The position numbers and the translations under genes are program-made. Shown piece by piece: positions 8,253 to 17,925 of a stretch of DNA of 64,000 nt (position 1 is the first letter of the stretch; each line of letters opens with the position of its first letter). Source of the DNA: Phycisphaerales bacterium (GTDB lineage Bacteria > Planctomycetota > Phycisphaerae > Phycisphaerales > UBA1924); contig JADLBU010000038.1 of NCBI GenBank assembly GCA_020847535.1, positions 1 to 64,000 on the forward strand. The letters are read 5' to 3'. A model generated the notes under the pieces. It did not search any database. It was not told the DNA's origin and saw only the letters and a list, made by a program, of their open reading frames with translations.

Positions 8253-9740
8253 ATGCGCACCATGCCAACACTGATCACCTGCCTCGCCGCAGCCCTGCTC
8301 CCCGCGATGCCCCAAGCACCCGCTCGCCCTACCGAGCCGGCCCCCAAGGTTCTCCTGATTGGCCTCGATGGGCTCCGTCCCGATGCCTTGCTGCTCGCCG
8401 ATGCCCCCAATCTTCACGAACTGATCCGCAACGGCTGCTTCACGGACCAGTCCCACACCGGCGCTCCCACCGTCAGCGGGCCGGGATGGTCGAGCGTCCT
8501 CTGCGGTGTCTGGCACAACAAGCACGGTGTCAAGGACAACACCTTCCGCGGCGCCAACTACACCCAGTACCCGCACATGTTCACCCGCATCAAGGAGGTC
8601 CGCCCCGAACTCAAGGTCGGCACGTGGTCAACGTGGCAGGAGATCGACATGTATCTCACACCCACCTGCACCGACATCCACGTCTTCTTCAACTACAAGG
8701 AGAAGGGTGATGAACGCAACTGCGAGCAGGCCTGCGCCGATATCGCCGCCAAGCCAGTTGATGTCGCCTTCTACTACGTCAGCGATATCGACGAGACCGG
8801 CCACAACTCCGGATTCCACCCAGGCATCCCCGAATACATGGCGGCGATCAAGCTCGCCGATCAGCAGGTCGGCAAGGTGCTCGCCGCCGTCCGCTCCCGC
8901 CCCACCTTCAAGGATGAGAACTGGCTCTACATCGTGACGCCCGATCACTCCGGCACCATCGATGGCAACCACGGCAGGGATGAAGAGGCCCATCGCCGAA
9001 TTTTCTACATCGTGAGCGGGGAGGCCGCCGCACGCGGCACGATCCGGGACACCGTCAACCAGGTCGATGCCGTCGCGACCCTGCTCGCCCACATGGGCAT
9101 CACCCCCAAGCCCGAATGGAACCTCGATGGCCGGGTCCGAGGTCTCAAGTCCCGCAAGCAGTACAACACAAATCTCATCGACAACGGCGATGCCGAGGCG
9201 ATCACGCCCGCCAGCGCGCAGGACCAGAACCTGGGCATCCCCGGCTGGGTCGATCTGGCCGGCATGACCGCAATCGGTTATGACGCACTCGGCGGCTTTC
9301 CGACCCACGCATCACCGGGTCCCAAGGATCGCGGCAAGGCCTTCTTCGCCGGCGGCGCGGTTGACAGCGTGATGGCCCAGACCATCGACCTGGCCGATTT
9401 CGCCGTCGATATCGATGCGGGCATGGTGCGGTTCGATTTATCCGCCTGGCTCGGCGGCTTCGCCGACCAGCGAGATATGGCTGTCGTCGATGTCCGCTTT
9501 ACCGATGAGAACGGTGGAACGCTCGGCGCTGCAGCCCTCACGCCCGTCACCACGCAGGACAGGCTCGCCGCGTTCGGCGGTTCGGGAGATCGCGCAACCG
9601 GGTTCGTCGAACGCAAGACCGCCGGCGCTGTCCCACCCCGCGCACGGATCGCCGAGGTCCGGGTGCAGTCGCTCGCCGGCCAGGGCAGCGCCGATGGCTA
9701 CTCAGACAACATCTCGCTCGTGCTGCACAAGGGCAAGTAG
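8253..9740 (+). CDS. Secreted alkaline-phosphatase-superfamily phosphodiesterase
   Basis: A 495-residue exported protein (signal-like MPTLITCLAAALLPAMPQA) of the type I phosphodiesterase/nucleotide pyrophosphatase group. Metal and catalytic elements visible in order: VLLIGLDGLRPDAL (first Asp), APTVSGPGWSSVLCG (Thr/Ser nucleophile region), DIDETGHNSGFHP (Asp/His) and VTPDHSGTIDGNHGRDEE (Asp-His plus later His). From about residue 320 the sequence changes to a beta-rich accessory region (FAGGAVDSVMAQTIDLADF) resembling a carbohydrate-binding or discoidin-like fold. Start is 8253 or the Met at 8262. Likely releases phosphate from extracellular phosphodiesters; exact substrate unknown. Confidence 0.83.
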   Translation: MRTMPTLITCLAAALLPAMPQAPARPTEPAPKVLLIGLDGLRPDALLLADAPNLHELIRNGCFTDQSHTGAPTVSGPGWSSVLCGVWHNKHGVKDNTFRGANYTQYPHMFTRIKEVRPELKVGTWSTWQEIDMYLTPTCTDIHVFFNYKEKGDERNCEQACADIAAKPVDVAFYYVSDIDETGHNSGFHPGIPEYMAAIKLADQQVGKVLAAVRSRPTFKDENWLYIVTPDHSGTIDGNHGRDEEAHRRIFYIVSGEAAARGTIRDTVNQVDAVATLLAHMGITPKPEWNLDGRVRGLKSRKQYNTNLIDNGDAEAITPASAQDQNLGIPGWVDLAGMTAIGYDALGGFPTHASPGPKDRGKAFFAGGAVDSVMAQTIDLADFAVDIDAGMVRFDLSAWLGGFADQRDMAVVDVRFTDENGGTLGAAALTPVTTQDRLAAFGGSGDRATGFVERKTAGAVPPRARIAEVRVQSLAGQGSADGYSDNISLVLHKGK

Positions 9741-9771
9741 CCGCCGCCCCCCCCCGCACACATGCAGCCCA

Positions 9772-10482
9772 TCAGGCGATCGGCAGCGATCGGATCCACT
9801 CTGACCCCACGGGCAGGATCTCTTCCGCGCGATCTGCAATGCCGGCAAGTACCTCGGCGCTCGATCCCGCGCGCGAAAGCCGCGTCCGCATCATCGCCGC
9901 ATTGGGCAGCTCCTGCGTATGCACATGCTCGCAGAATCGCCGCATCAGCCCGATCCCCGGCTCTCCACCGTTGGCAAGCCGGAACTGCACCCCCTGCATG
10001 AACTGCTGGTGCGAGCAGATCACGATCCAACCCTCCGCACGCATCCGCAGCCGCGTGATCGCCGCATCGACGCGATCGATAAACCCGGCGAACGACTCAG
10101 CGCCCACGCCGTTGACATACCCCGGCTCGCACCGCTCCCAGTACTCCCGCACCATCGGTTCACGGTCCATCCGCGTCGTGTTGCGGGTCCGCTCATCGCA
10201 CAGGTAGTGGTACTCGTGCACCGGCCAGGTCTCGACGGGCGATTCCGGGAAGCGATCCAGGATCGCCCGCGCTGTCTGTTGTGTGCGCAGGAACGATGAG
10301 TGAATCAAGAGGTCCGGCTGCCTCGGCAGCCCGCTCGCCGCCCGCAGCGCCTGGCGATGACCCAGCTCCGTCAAGGGCGCGGTGTACGTATCAACCGTCG
10401 GCAGCCCCGCGTTGCGGACGCTCTCACCGTGGCGGATCCACCAGACATCAACGGGTCGTGCCGTCATTTCCCTCTTCAGCAT
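9772..10482 (-). CDS. Histidine phosphatase family protein
   Basis: A 236-residue cytoplasmic protein of the phosphoglycerate-mutase-like superfamily. The catalytic RHGES sits near residues 17-21 and the second catalytic His is in WIVICSHQQFMQG. The middle (WERCEPGYVNGVGAESFAGFIDRVDAAITRL) contains the usual acid/base region. The ATG at 10482 overlaps the stop of the upstream secreted nuclease gene (ATGCTGA); a second Met five residues in (MTARPVDVWW) is an alternative start. The overlap suggests co-translation, although the two products work in different compartments. Substrate unknown. Confidence 0.85.
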   Translation of the reverse strand: MLKREMTARPVDVWWIRHGESVRNAGLPTVDTYTAPLTELGHRQALRAASGLPRQPDLLIHSSFLRTQQTARAILDRFPESPVETWPVHEYHYLCDERTRNTTRMDREPMVREYWERCEPGYVNGVGAESFAGFIDRVDAAITRLRMRAEGWIVICSHQQFMQGVQFRLANGGEPGIGLMRRFCEHVHTQELPNAAMMRTRLSRAGSSAEVLAGIADRAEEILPVGSEWIRSLPIA

Positions 10483-12014
10483 CCCGCCTCGAACTGAAGC
10501 ACGAACGCGTTGAAGTCCTCGACATCGACAAAGCCCGAGCCGTCGAAGTCCGCATCCTCGGTGCCCAGCTCGAAGGCCTCGACGAACGCATCGTAATCCT
10601 CGAAATCCACGAAGCCGGAGCGGTCAAAGTCCGCCTTGCACCAGATGTTGCCCGTGAGCGTGACCTGCCGCGCCGGCTGGTCGGGATCGTCGGAGGTGAT
10701 CACCAGCGTGCCCGAGAACGTGCCGGGTGTCGATGTCCCAAGCGTGATCCCGTGGGCGTTGCCACCGCCGCCGGCCGCGTCGACGAACGTGCCGCCCGGC
10801 GCGGTAAAGTCGGCCGGCGCGGTCATGGAGTACGACAGCGTGGCGAGCCCGGTTGCGGTCCACACCGCCGTGTCCCCGGCGTTCGAGACGTTGAGTGTCC
10901 GGACCACATCGGGATCACCGACGAACGCATCACCGAAATCCAGCGAAGTCTCCGAAGTGGCCTTCGCCGGTGCCCGTGCATCCAGGAACACCGGCAAATG
11001 CCCCGCGCCGTTGCAGATGTCGATCAGGGCCTGGGCGATCGTCGGGCCCACCATCGTGTTGCCCGCGACCGTCAGCGTGAGGTTGAAGCTCGTGCCGTCG
11101 TTGCCCCAGGAGCGGTACGAGTGGTTCAGGTCGTTCCACGTCGTGGTGCTGTACGGCAGCGGCTGATTCCCGATGTACTCGAACGCCGAGCCGTCGAAGA
11201 GGCCGGCGGACATGAGAATCTGGTCGTGGCGATCATCGACTCCGCCCGCCCCCGCCGGATCCTGCGTATGCACGAACCTGTATGCGCCGCTGTTGTTCCA
11301 GCTTCCCGGCGTGCTGATCGGGTCAAAGAGCCTGCCCGCCGCCGGTGCCCCGACCATCATCTGGTACGCCGCCTGGCTCGAGGACTGGATGTTGAAATCC
11401 CCGCCGATCAGGAAGTTCCACCCAGCCGGGAGGCTCGACATGTTCGCCCGGATCTTGGTCGCCTCATCCAGGCGCCTGCTCTGGTCGGCCGTGGTGTCCC
11501 CCGCCTTGTAGTGCACCGGGTAGAGCGAGATGATGGTCGAGGGCGCGTTGTAACCCTGCAACTGGACATCGAACCGGCGAACATCACGCGGCGCGCCCGA
11601 AGGGTTGCCGCCGGGAACCACGAGGATGGAATCAGGGAAGCCATCGGGATCACCAGGGATCGCCGGGTTGACAGGCTTGATCTTCGATGTGCGGAAATAC
11701 ACCGTCACATCCGTGTCCGGCCCGTTGAAGAACGTGAAACGGGACCAGTCGCCCGGGCTGCCGGGCGCGTTGTTCAGGTACGTCAACAGGTCCTGTGCAC
11801 CGGTCACCGAGGTCACTTCCTGGACCATCAGCACATCCGGACGCATCGAGCGCCCCTCGAACGTCGTGTAGACAGCCGTCTTAAACGCCGCCTCGCGTCC
11901 GCCGCCGTAGTTGCTGATGTTCCAGGCGGCGATCCGAAGCTGGGCGCTCGCCGTGCCGGAGGCCAGAGCAATCACGGCCGCTGCGGCGGCCTGACAAGCA
12001 AGAAAACGCGACAT
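10476..12014 (-). CDS. Secreted endonuclease/exonuclease/phosphatase-fold protein with dockerin-like tail
   Basis: A 512-residue exported protein; start at 12014 yields a clear signal peptide (LACQAAAAAVIALASGTASA). The EEP fold is marked by LRIAAWNISNYGG, the metal-binding Glu in VLMVQEVTS, GGDFNIQ, DDRHDQILMS and a terminal GHLPVFLDA containing the catalytic His. Residues roughly 325-450 form a choice-of-anchor/immunoglobulin-like region (SLDFGDAFVGDPDVVRTLNV). The tail has two EF-hand repeats (DFDRSGFVDFEDYDAF, DFDGSGFVDVEDFNAF) bounded by Cys and ending in GC. It may degrade extracellular DNA or phosphoesters; activity is inferred from fold motifs only. Confidence 0.87.
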   Translation of the reverse strand: MSRFLACQAAAAAVIALASGTASAQLRIAAWNISNYGGGREAAFKTAVYTTFEGRSMRPDVLMVQEVTSVTGAQDLLTYLNNAPGSPGDWSRFTFFNGPDTDVTVYFRTSKIKPVNPAIPGDPDGFPDSILVVPGGNPSGAPRDVRRFDVQLQGYNAPSTIISLYPVHYKAGDTTADQSRRLDEATKIRANMSSLPAGWNFLIGGDFNIQSSSQAAYQMMVGAPAAGRLFDPISTPGSWNNSGAYRFVHTQDPAGAGGVDDRHDQILMSAGLFDGSAFEYIGNQPLPYSTTTWNDLNHSYRSWGNDGTSFNLTLTVAGNTMVGPTIAQALIDICNGAGHLPVFLDARAPAKATSETSLDFGDAFVGDPDVVRTLNVSNAGDTAVWTATGLATLSYSMTAPADFTAPGGTFVDAAGGGGNAHGITLGTSTPGTFSGTLVITSDDPDQPARQVTLTGNIWCKADFDRSGFVDFEDYDAFVEAFELGTEDADFDGSGFVDVEDFNAFVLQFEAGC

Positions 12015-12216
12015 GGTCAATCTCCGCGGAAGAAATGCTCTCTCAACGGCCCACCCCGCAAAGGCTCGGGCCAACCCAGATCCAAATGCCAAATCCAGCC
12101 CCTCAGATCCACCCACAAATCGGGCTCAAAGCGTAGGAACGGCCTGATATCGCATCCCCCGCGGGATGTTCAATTCACGCAACAAAAATACACCAATTCC
12201 CGCCGTCCAGGGTCGC

Positions 12217-12906
12217 TCAGCACCCTGCCTCGAACCGAACAACAAACGTGTCGTAGTCGTCCGTATCAACGAATCCGGTGCAGTCCATGTCCGCGGCGAT
12301 GTCCCCGGCGATGAAGGTCTCGACAAACGCATCGAAATCGTCGGTATCGACGAATCCCGAACCGTCGAAGTCGGCCGTGCATAGGCCTGTCAGAGTCGCC
12401 GTCCCCTCCGTGATCGTCATGCTCCCCACCAGCGCCGCAGGGTTGATGCTCACGTTCTTGAGGTCAAAATAGGCAAAGTTCGAGGCGTTGATTCCCACCG
12501 AGACGGTCGCCGAGAACGTGACGGGAATCCCCAAGATCACCTGGGAGCCGCTCACCACGATGTCATCCGCTGCGAACGGGTGCGTCCCCGCCGCGTTGCA
12601 CGCCGTCCCGTTCAGCATCGCCGAAGAACCGGGCGAGAGCGTCTCCAGAATGACCGCCAAGTCCGTCGGGTTCGGGAACATCACCGCGAACAACCCGTTG
12701 TCGCCCTTGGCTTTTCCCGTGATGTGGTACTCGTAGCCGTAGAAGGGATCAATCGAATCGGGGCTGCTGTTGCGGCTCTGGTTGGTGTTGTGCTTGAGCT
12801 GGACCCCCGCCAAGCCGATCGCCGCCGTCTCGTCCGCCAATGCAGGCGAACCGGCCAGCGCTGCGAGGCCGGCAAGCAGCCACGTCCGAGAATTCGTGAT
12901 GGACAT
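12217..12906 (-). CDS. Small secreted protein of unknown function with dockerin-like tail
   Basis: A 229-residue protein with a signal peptide (WLLAGLAALAGSPALA) and about 145 residues of beta-rich sequence of no family I recognise, resembling the cohesin-like or choice-of-anchor regions that precede such tails (VILGIPVTFSATVSVGINAS). The C-terminus repeats the module seen in three other proteins here: Cys-x-ADFDGSGFVDTDDFDAF then DMDCTGFVDTDDYDTF, ending in EAGC. The spacer to the downstream nuclease gene is about 200 bases and holds no gene. The EF-hand loops should bind calcium. Function unknown. Confidence 0.8.
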   Translation of the reverse strand: MSITNSRTWLLAGLAALAGSPALADETAAIGLAGVQLKHNTNQSRNSSPDSIDPFYGYEYHITGKAKGDNGLFAVMFPNPTDLAVILETLSPGSSAMLNGTACNAAGTHPFAADDIVVSGSQVILGIPVTFSATVSVGINASNFAYFDLKNVSINPAALVGSMTITEGTATLTGLCTADFDGSGFVDTDDFDAFVETFIAGDIAADMDCTGFVDTDDYDTFVVRFEAGC

Positions 12907-13062
12907 CTGGTCTCTCCTGGCCGAGGCAGATGGCTCGCCGTCGGGAATGCCAGCATACCAGATCCCTCTGGCCAGTCGAGGGCAATTGCGCCAGAGGCCG
13001 GAACGGGGAACGGGTATGTGGGGAGAGTGGTGGGGGTGGCTGGGATGTGGGGCTGGCCCGGC

Positions 13063-13845
13063 TCAGCGGCGGTCGGCGATCTTGGCGAGCAGCCGCAGGA
13101 GCTCGATGTACAGCCAGATGAGTGTCGTCAGCACACCGAAGGCGGCGTACCACTCCATGTACTTGGGGCTCCCGCGTTCGGCGGCGGCTTCGACAGACTG
13201 GAAGTCCATCACGAGGTTGAGCGAGGCCAGGATCACGACACCGGCCGTGAAGGCGATCCCCAGGTTGCTGGAACTGTGGATAAACCCGATGCTCCCCATG
13301 CCGGTCATGCCCAGCACCATGCTGATGAGGTAGAGGATGCCGATGCCGGCGGTTCCGATCATCACGCACGTGCCCAGCGTCTTGCCGACGCGAACCAACC
13401 GGAACTTGTACGCGAGCAGCAGCGAGATGAAGATCCCGAACGTCAGCAGCACCGCTTGAAACACCACGCCCGAGGCAGCGGGCCCCAGCTTCTTGGCAAG
13501 GCTTGCCTGCATCAGGAGCGACAACCCGCCCAGGAACACCCCCTCAACGATCGCATAGAGCGGGGAAAGGAACGGGGAGGTCTTGGGCGCAAAGAACATG
13601 ATCAGGCTGAGCACAAGTCCCGCCAGCGCCCCAGGCAGCACCAACGTGAACGGGGACACGATCTGGTTCTGGATCAGGTACCACCCGCCGATCGCCGAGG
13701 CCATCGTCAGCATGATCAGGATGAACGCTGCGTTCACCGTCCCTTGGATCGTCATCGTCCGGGGCTGGCTCGCCGCCGCATCCAGATGCTCCCACCCAGG
13801 GACATCGAAGGCCTTGCTGTTGAGGACGGGGTTGCTTGTGCGCAT
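13063..13845 (-). CDS. Bax inhibitor-1/YccA-family membrane protein
   Basis: A 260-residue protein with about seven transmembrane helices. The N-terminal leader NPVLNSKAF...MTIQGTVNAAFILIMLTMASAIGGW matches bacterial BI-1-like proteins of the YccA/YetJ superfamily, which form pH-sensitive cation (calcium) leak channels. The acidic pair thought to gate the pore would lie in the last helices (NLVMDFQSVEAAAERGSPKYMEWYA region). It is a single gene between a dockerin protein and queC on the same strand. A channel role is family knowledge, not shown here. Confidence 0.88.
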   Translation of the reverse strand: MRTSNPVLNSKAFDVPGWEHLDAAASQPRTMTIQGTVNAAFILIMLTMASAIGGWYLIQNQIVSPFTLVLPGALAGLVLSLIMFFAPKTSPFLSPLYAIVEGVFLGGLSLLMQASLAKKLGPAASGVVFQAVLLTFGIFISLLLAYKFRLVRVGKTLGTCVMIGTAGIGILYLISMVLGMTGMGSIGFIHSSSNLGIAFTAGVVILASLNLVMDFQSVEAAAERGSPKYMEWYAAFGVLTTLIWLYIELLRLLAKIADRR

Positions 13846-13963
13846 GATCGGTTGTTCCAGAGTTCCCAGGCGGATGTATGCCTTGTTCGTGCAGTGTATC
13901 CGGTTCTTTCATCGGCAGATCAGATCCTCGGATCTCAAGAAGGGCCTGTGTGTTGCATAACAG

Positions 13964-14698
13964 TTAGGACTTCCGCGCATATCGCGTCGGATCAGGGATG
14001 CCCGCCTCCGCAAACCCGCGTGCCCGGATCAGGCAACTGTCGCACCTGCCGCACGCCAGCACAGCCTGGCTCGCCCGGTCCGGCGCCATCGACTCCACCT
14101 CCGGGTCATAGCACGAGTGCGTCAGCGAGTAATCGACACTCAGGCGTGCCCCAAGCCTGATGATCTGCGCCTTGGTCAAGTCAACCAGCGGGGCGATGAT
14201 CCGCACCCCCGCCCCTTCCGCACCCGCCTTGGTCCCGAGCCGTGCCGTCTCCTCGAACGACCGGATGAACTCCGGCCGGCAATCCGGGTATCCCGAGTAG
14301 TCCACCGCGTTGACGCCGATGTAGATCTCCTGGGCCCCGGCGACCTCCGCCAACCCGCTCGCCAGCGACAGAAACACCAGGTTCCTCGCCGGCACATACG
14401 TCACCGGAATCCCAGCGCCCATCTCACTCTCGGCCCGGTCCTTCGGCACGGGGATCGCCCCCGTCAGCGATGATCCCCCGAAGATCCGCAGATCCAGCGG
14501 CATCACGATGTGCCGGGCCGCGCCCAGCGAACGGGCGACCAGCCCCGCCGCGAGCAGCTCGTGCCGATGACGCTGCCCGTAGTCAAACGAAAGGGCCCAG
14601 CACTCCCGCCCATCCCGCCGCGCGATCGCAAGCGCAGTCGCGCTGTCGAGCCCCCCCGAGAGCAGAACGATCGCACCCCTGGATCCATCAGTACCCAT
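13964..14698 (-). CDS. queC: 7-cyano-7-deazaguanine synthase QueC
   Basis: A 244-residue ATP-dependent enzyme making preQ0 from CDG in queuosine biosynthesis. The PP-loop ATP motif [12 protein letters not shown] lies near residues 11-22. The C-terminal zinc site has one Cys in SCYDPE and three in [11 protein letters not shown], as the family requires. [19 protein letters not shown] is a QueC hallmark. Partner genes queD, queE and queF are not in the window. No preQ1-type riboswitch was recognised in the bases upstream of the start. Confidence 0.95.
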   Translation of the reverse strand: MGTDGSRGAIVLLSGGLDSATALAIARRDGRECWALSFDYGQRHRHELLAAGLVARSLGAARHIVMPLDLRIFGGSSLTGAIPVPKDRAESEMGAGIPVTYVPARNLVFLSLASGLAEVAGAQEIYIGVNAVDYSGYPDCRPEFIRSFEETARLGTKAGAEGAGVRIIAPLVDLTKAQIIRLGARLSVDYSLTHSCYDPEVESMAPDRASQAVLACGRCDSCLIRARGFAEAGIPDPTRYARKS

Positions 14699-14791
14699 TG
14701 CTGGATGCTACGACGCCGGATCCATCCGTGAAACTGGTACGCTGCCCATGGGAATAGCTGGTCATCCGATCCCGATCGTTTTCCTTGGTGC

Positions 14792-16762
14792 ATGATGCCC
14801 ACCTCCACCCCCGCCCCCACGTCCACCCCCACGCGCAGCCCCGACCGCATCCTGTGGCTGGCCATAGCGCTGGCTGCGATTGGCGTGCTCGCGTACCTGA
14901 CCGTGATCGGCTGGAAGTCCGGCCAACTCTGGAGCCTTGCCTACGACGCCGCCGACTCCGTCGAAGATGCCCCCGAGCGCATCAGGGATGACATCGCTGG
15001 CCCGCAGTCGGAACCGATGGAGGGCACGCCCTTCGAGGATGTCCAGTGGGGTCCGGGGCCCGCCGAAGTCCAGGTCCAGGTCGCCGGCGCGGTCTACATG
15101 CTGTTGGCGATCAACGGCTGGGAGATCCCCGATGTCATGGCGTTCGCAGCCAAGGAATATGGCGACAAAGCTCAGCGGCGATTCGAAGAGGACTTGGTCG
15201 CCATGATGACCAGAGCCGGTCGGCAGCCCGGCCGAGTCGTGAAGCTCCGTGTGCAGCCGGTGCAGGGCGGAAATCCATTGGAGATCGAAGCGAGCCTCAC
15301 ATGGGAGAATCGCCAAGCCTTGCGACAGAAGCGAATCTCGGGAGAATCAGGGCCTACGCCACAGCCCCAGATCAGCGCCGATCCGAAGGCGATCATCGAA
15401 CTCGCCGATCTGCTCGCCACTTGCGATTCCTACGTGGTTGCCAAGGGATCAGGGGACTCCCTGCGAGCATTGGCCCAGGACTGGCTCGCCAAGCATCCCA
15501 GGCCCACATCGAACGATGTTGCCCTTGGGATGCATCGCCTCATCGGCTCGACCATCGATGGCCACGCAGCCATCAACATCCCAGCTGACTTCAACCAGGG
15601 CCCGTGGCTTCCGATGCTCCTGATGCCCCTCGGCGATGAGGCGGGATCGGGCATTATCGGTGTGCTCCCCGATCGCTCCGGCTTCATCGGCGGGGATGCG
15701 ATGTATGTCATGTCGATCGGTGGTGCGCCGATCGAGCAGTTGCTTTCGCGTCAGGGCGACCTCGTCGTTGATGGCTCACCTGCCATCATCCGTGAACGTT
15801 CCTGCCGACTCCTCCGCAGCGCAGCGGCCGCCGGCATCCCCTCTAAAGACACGAACGCGATCGTCGAGGTTGCCGATGCCCCCGATGCGCCTGCGGAGCG
15901 GTGGAAGAAGATCACGCTGACCCTGGCGAGCCGGTCCCCGGCCTACGGAACCTGGCCCCGGCGCCCCACCGGAATGCTCGACGGCGGAATCGCCTACCTG
16001 CGGCTTGCGGACATGGGTGATGGGCCCGACTTCCTTGATGAACTCCGTGGCCACTTCCGCACGTTCGCGACCGCCGATCGCCTCATCATCGATGTCCGCG
16101 GCAACGGCGGCGGTCGGCGAGATGCCCTGCTCCTGATCGCCTCCCTCATCATGCCCGCCGATGCCACCCCAGTCGTCTACAACGCATCGAGACCACTGCG
16201 ACTTCCGCAGGATGGCGCGAGCGCCGACGCCGCCAGCATCGATCGCCGCATGTCCGAACGCTTCATGCGCAGGGCCGACGATCCGGCCTGGTCCACGGCC
16301 GAGCGCGCCGCGATCGAGCGGTTCATCGCCACGTTCAAGGTCACCGAGCCCGGCATCACCCTCGACGATTCCGATTTCAACCCCTGGTACTACGGCCTCA
16401 TCAAGCCCGATCCCGCCCGGTCCTGGCACAAGCCCGCTTGCCGTGTCATCGTCCTGCTCGACAACGTCTGCTTCAGCGCCACCGATGCCTGGTTGACGGC
16501 GATGGATCAGATCGAACACGTCACGCTCATGGGTCGGCCCAGCGCCGGCGGCAGCGGCCTGGCGATCGAACACACGCTCGCCGGCGGCATCCGCGTGCGA
16601 CTCTCTTCGATGGTGTCGTTCACACCGGCCGGCGTGCTTCTCGACGGCCGCGGGGTGCAACCTGATGTGGAAGCCCCGCCTCAACCCACCGACTACCTCC
16701 GCGGAGGGTCCGATTCCGTGCTTGATCGGGCGATCCAGCGGATGAACCAACCCGCGAAGTAG
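14792..16762 (+). CDS. S41-family (C-terminal-processing-like) peptidase, membrane anchored
   Basis: A 656-residue protein with one N-terminal transmembrane helix (ILWLAIALAAIGVLAYLTVIGW) after a Pro/Thr-rich leader. The first 350 residues are not recognised. The peptidase core runs from GGIAYLRLADMGD through LIIDVRGNGGGRRDALLLIA to NVCFSATDAWLTAM, the position of the S41 nucleophile Ser. In classical CtpA-type enzymes a Lys follows in a GxxxxGKGxxQ loop; here the equivalent loop reads GRPSAGGSGLAIEH with no Lys, so it resembles tricorn-like members or is inactive. HtrA or other partner genes are absent nearby. Start 14792 or the adjacent Met. Confidence 0.78.
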   Translation: MMPTSTPAPTSTPTRSPDRILWLAIALAAIGVLAYLTVIGWKSGQLWSLAYDAADSVEDAPERIRDDIAGPQSEPMEGTPFEDVQWGPGPAEVQVQVAGAVYMLLAINGWEIPDVMAFAAKEYGDKAQRRFEEDLVAMMTRAGRQPGRVVKLRVQPVQGGNPLEIEASLTWENRQALRQKRISGESGPTPQPQISADPKAIIELADLLATCDSYVVAKGSGDSLRALAQDWLAKHPRPTSNDVALGMHRLIGSTIDGHAAINIPADFNQGPWLPMLLMPLGDEAGSGIIGVLPDRSGFIGGDAMYVMSIGGAPIEQLLSRQGDLVVDGSPAIIRERSCRLLRSAAAAGIPSKDTNAIVEVADAPDAPAERWKKITLTLASRSPAYGTWPRRPTGMLDGGIAYLRLADMGDGPDFLDELRGHFRTFATADRLIIDVRGNGGGRRDALLLIASLIMPADATPVVYNASRPLRLPQDGASADAASIDRRMSERFMRRADDPAWSTAERAAIERFIATFKVTEPGITLDDSDFNPWYYGLIKPDPARSWHKPACRVIVLLDNVCFSATDAWLTAMDQIEHVTLMGRPSAGGSGLAIEHTLAGGIRVRLSSMVSFTPAGVLLDGRGVQPDVEAPPQPTDYLRGGSDSVLDRAIQRMNQPAK

Positions 16763-16887
16763 GCCGATTTCGCGTGCGTTGGAACCGTGCAGCGCTTCCC
16801 ACCGGATAGCGACTGTCTCCCGGGCGCACCCCGTTCCGTTCGGATCCGGTACGCCCCGACAGACCCTCCCCGCACAGGAGCGAACCC

Positions 16888-17898
16888 ATGGAGCCGTTCC
16901 GTTATCGACCCCTCGCCGGGGTGAGCCTGGCCGTCGTGTCTCAGCTCGCCGGACACGCCGCCGCACAGGTCATCCACGATTCGTCATACACCCTGAGCGT
17001 CGAGCTCGAAAACCTCGCCAACCCCCAGGGTGTTGATATCGATGCCGCCGGTAATGTCTACCTCGCAGACAGCGCTCGCGGACAGATCCTCAAGGGCTCC
17101 GGCGGCTCGTTCGCGCCCCTCATCACCGGGATCGCCGTCTCCGAGTTCTTCGGCCTCGACATCGGCCCGCTCGCCATCCATATCGCCCACGACCAGACGC
17201 TCTGGTACGGCGAGGGCGGACGGCTGACCGGCATCGAGCAGATTCATCGCCACGCGCTCGATGGCAGCCCGCTGCAGTCGCTCGCGCCGACACCCGATGG
17301 CGGCAACTGGTCGGGCATCATCGTCGATCCGCTCAGCGGCCGGCTCTACACCTCCAGCGCCAACCGGGATCGCGTGTTCATCGCAGACCCGACCACAAGC
17401 GGCTACGGCGAGCTCCAGGAGATCATCAACACGGGCAGCGATGCGCTCACCTCACCCACGGGTCTCCTGCTCGATGATGGCGTTCTCCACGTCGGCATGT
17501 ACGGCCCCTGGAACGTCGATGGCCAGATCGCCCAGTACGATGCCGTCACCGGCCTCCTCTCGCTTGCCGAGTTCTCGATCGGGATGCCCGGACTCGCCGC
17601 GATCGACCGGCTCGCCGATGGCCGTCTGCTCGCCGCGCAGGTCGGGACCGAACCGGGACAGGGCGCCCTGTGGCTCATCAACCCCAACAACGGCGAGAAG
17701 ACCGCGCTGGTCACCGACCTTGCTGCCGCCAGCGGCGTCGCCGTCGGGCCCGATGGCACGACGATCTACCTGGTGGACATGGGCAATCCCAACGAGCAGG
17801 ATGGGCGGTTGCTCAAGCTCATCGTTGTGCCCGCTCCGGTATCGGGCGCCTTGCTCACGGCCGGGATCACCTGCTCGACACGCCGGCGCAGGGCTTGA
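16888..17898 (+). CDS. Secreted NHL/SMP-30-like beta-propeller protein with PEP-CTERM-like tail
   Basis: A 336-residue protein with a weak signal region (LAGVSLAVVSQLAGHAAA) and repeated propeller strands such as NPQGVDIDAAGNVYLADSAR, SGIIVDPLSGRLYTSSANRD and ASGVAVGPDGTTIYLVD, the pattern of NHL or gluconolactonase-type six-bladed propellers. The last 23 residues, VPAPVSGALLTAGITCSTRR plus RRA, have the layout of a PEP-CTERM sorting signal: a short Pro motif, a hydrophobic stretch and an Arg cluster. It would then be sorted by an exosortase. This differs from the dockerin-like tails of the other secreted proteins here. Enzymatic role unknown. Confidence 0.75.
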   Translation: MEPFRYRPLAGVSLAVVSQLAGHAAAQVIHDSSYTLSVELENLANPQGVDIDAAGNVYLADSARGQILKGSGGSFAPLITGIAVSEFFGLDIGPLAIHIAHDQTLWYGEGGRLTGIEQIHRHALDGSPLQSLAPTPDGGNWSGIIVDPLSGRLYTSSANRDRVFIADPTTSGYGELQEIINTGSDALTSPTGLLLDDGVLHVGMYGPWNVDGQIAQYDAVTGLLSLAEFSIGMPGLAAIDRLADGRLLAAQVGTEPGQGALWLINPNNGEKTALVTDLAAASGVAVGPDGTTIYLVDMGNPNEQDGRLLKLIVVPAPVSGALLTAGITCSTRRRRA

Positions 17899-17925
17899 TG
17901 AAGTCGTACCGCGCGCTGCGCGCGA

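Noticed and set aside
10281-12314. A 677-codon plus-strand frame opposite the secreted nuclease
   Set aside because: The minus-strand gene has signal peptide and catalytic motifs; the other frame has none.
12580-14160. A 526-codon plus-strand frame across BI-1 and the dockerin protein
   Set aside because: Low-complexity Arg/His/Gln sequence with no domain; shadow of the two real genes.
13846-14791. A preQ1 or other riboswitch near queC
   Set aside because: The bases upstream of the queC start contain no aptamer consensus that I recognise.
17899-17925. Terminator between the propeller gene and pgk
   Set aside because: CGCGCGC-type palindrome is present but there is no T-run on either strand.
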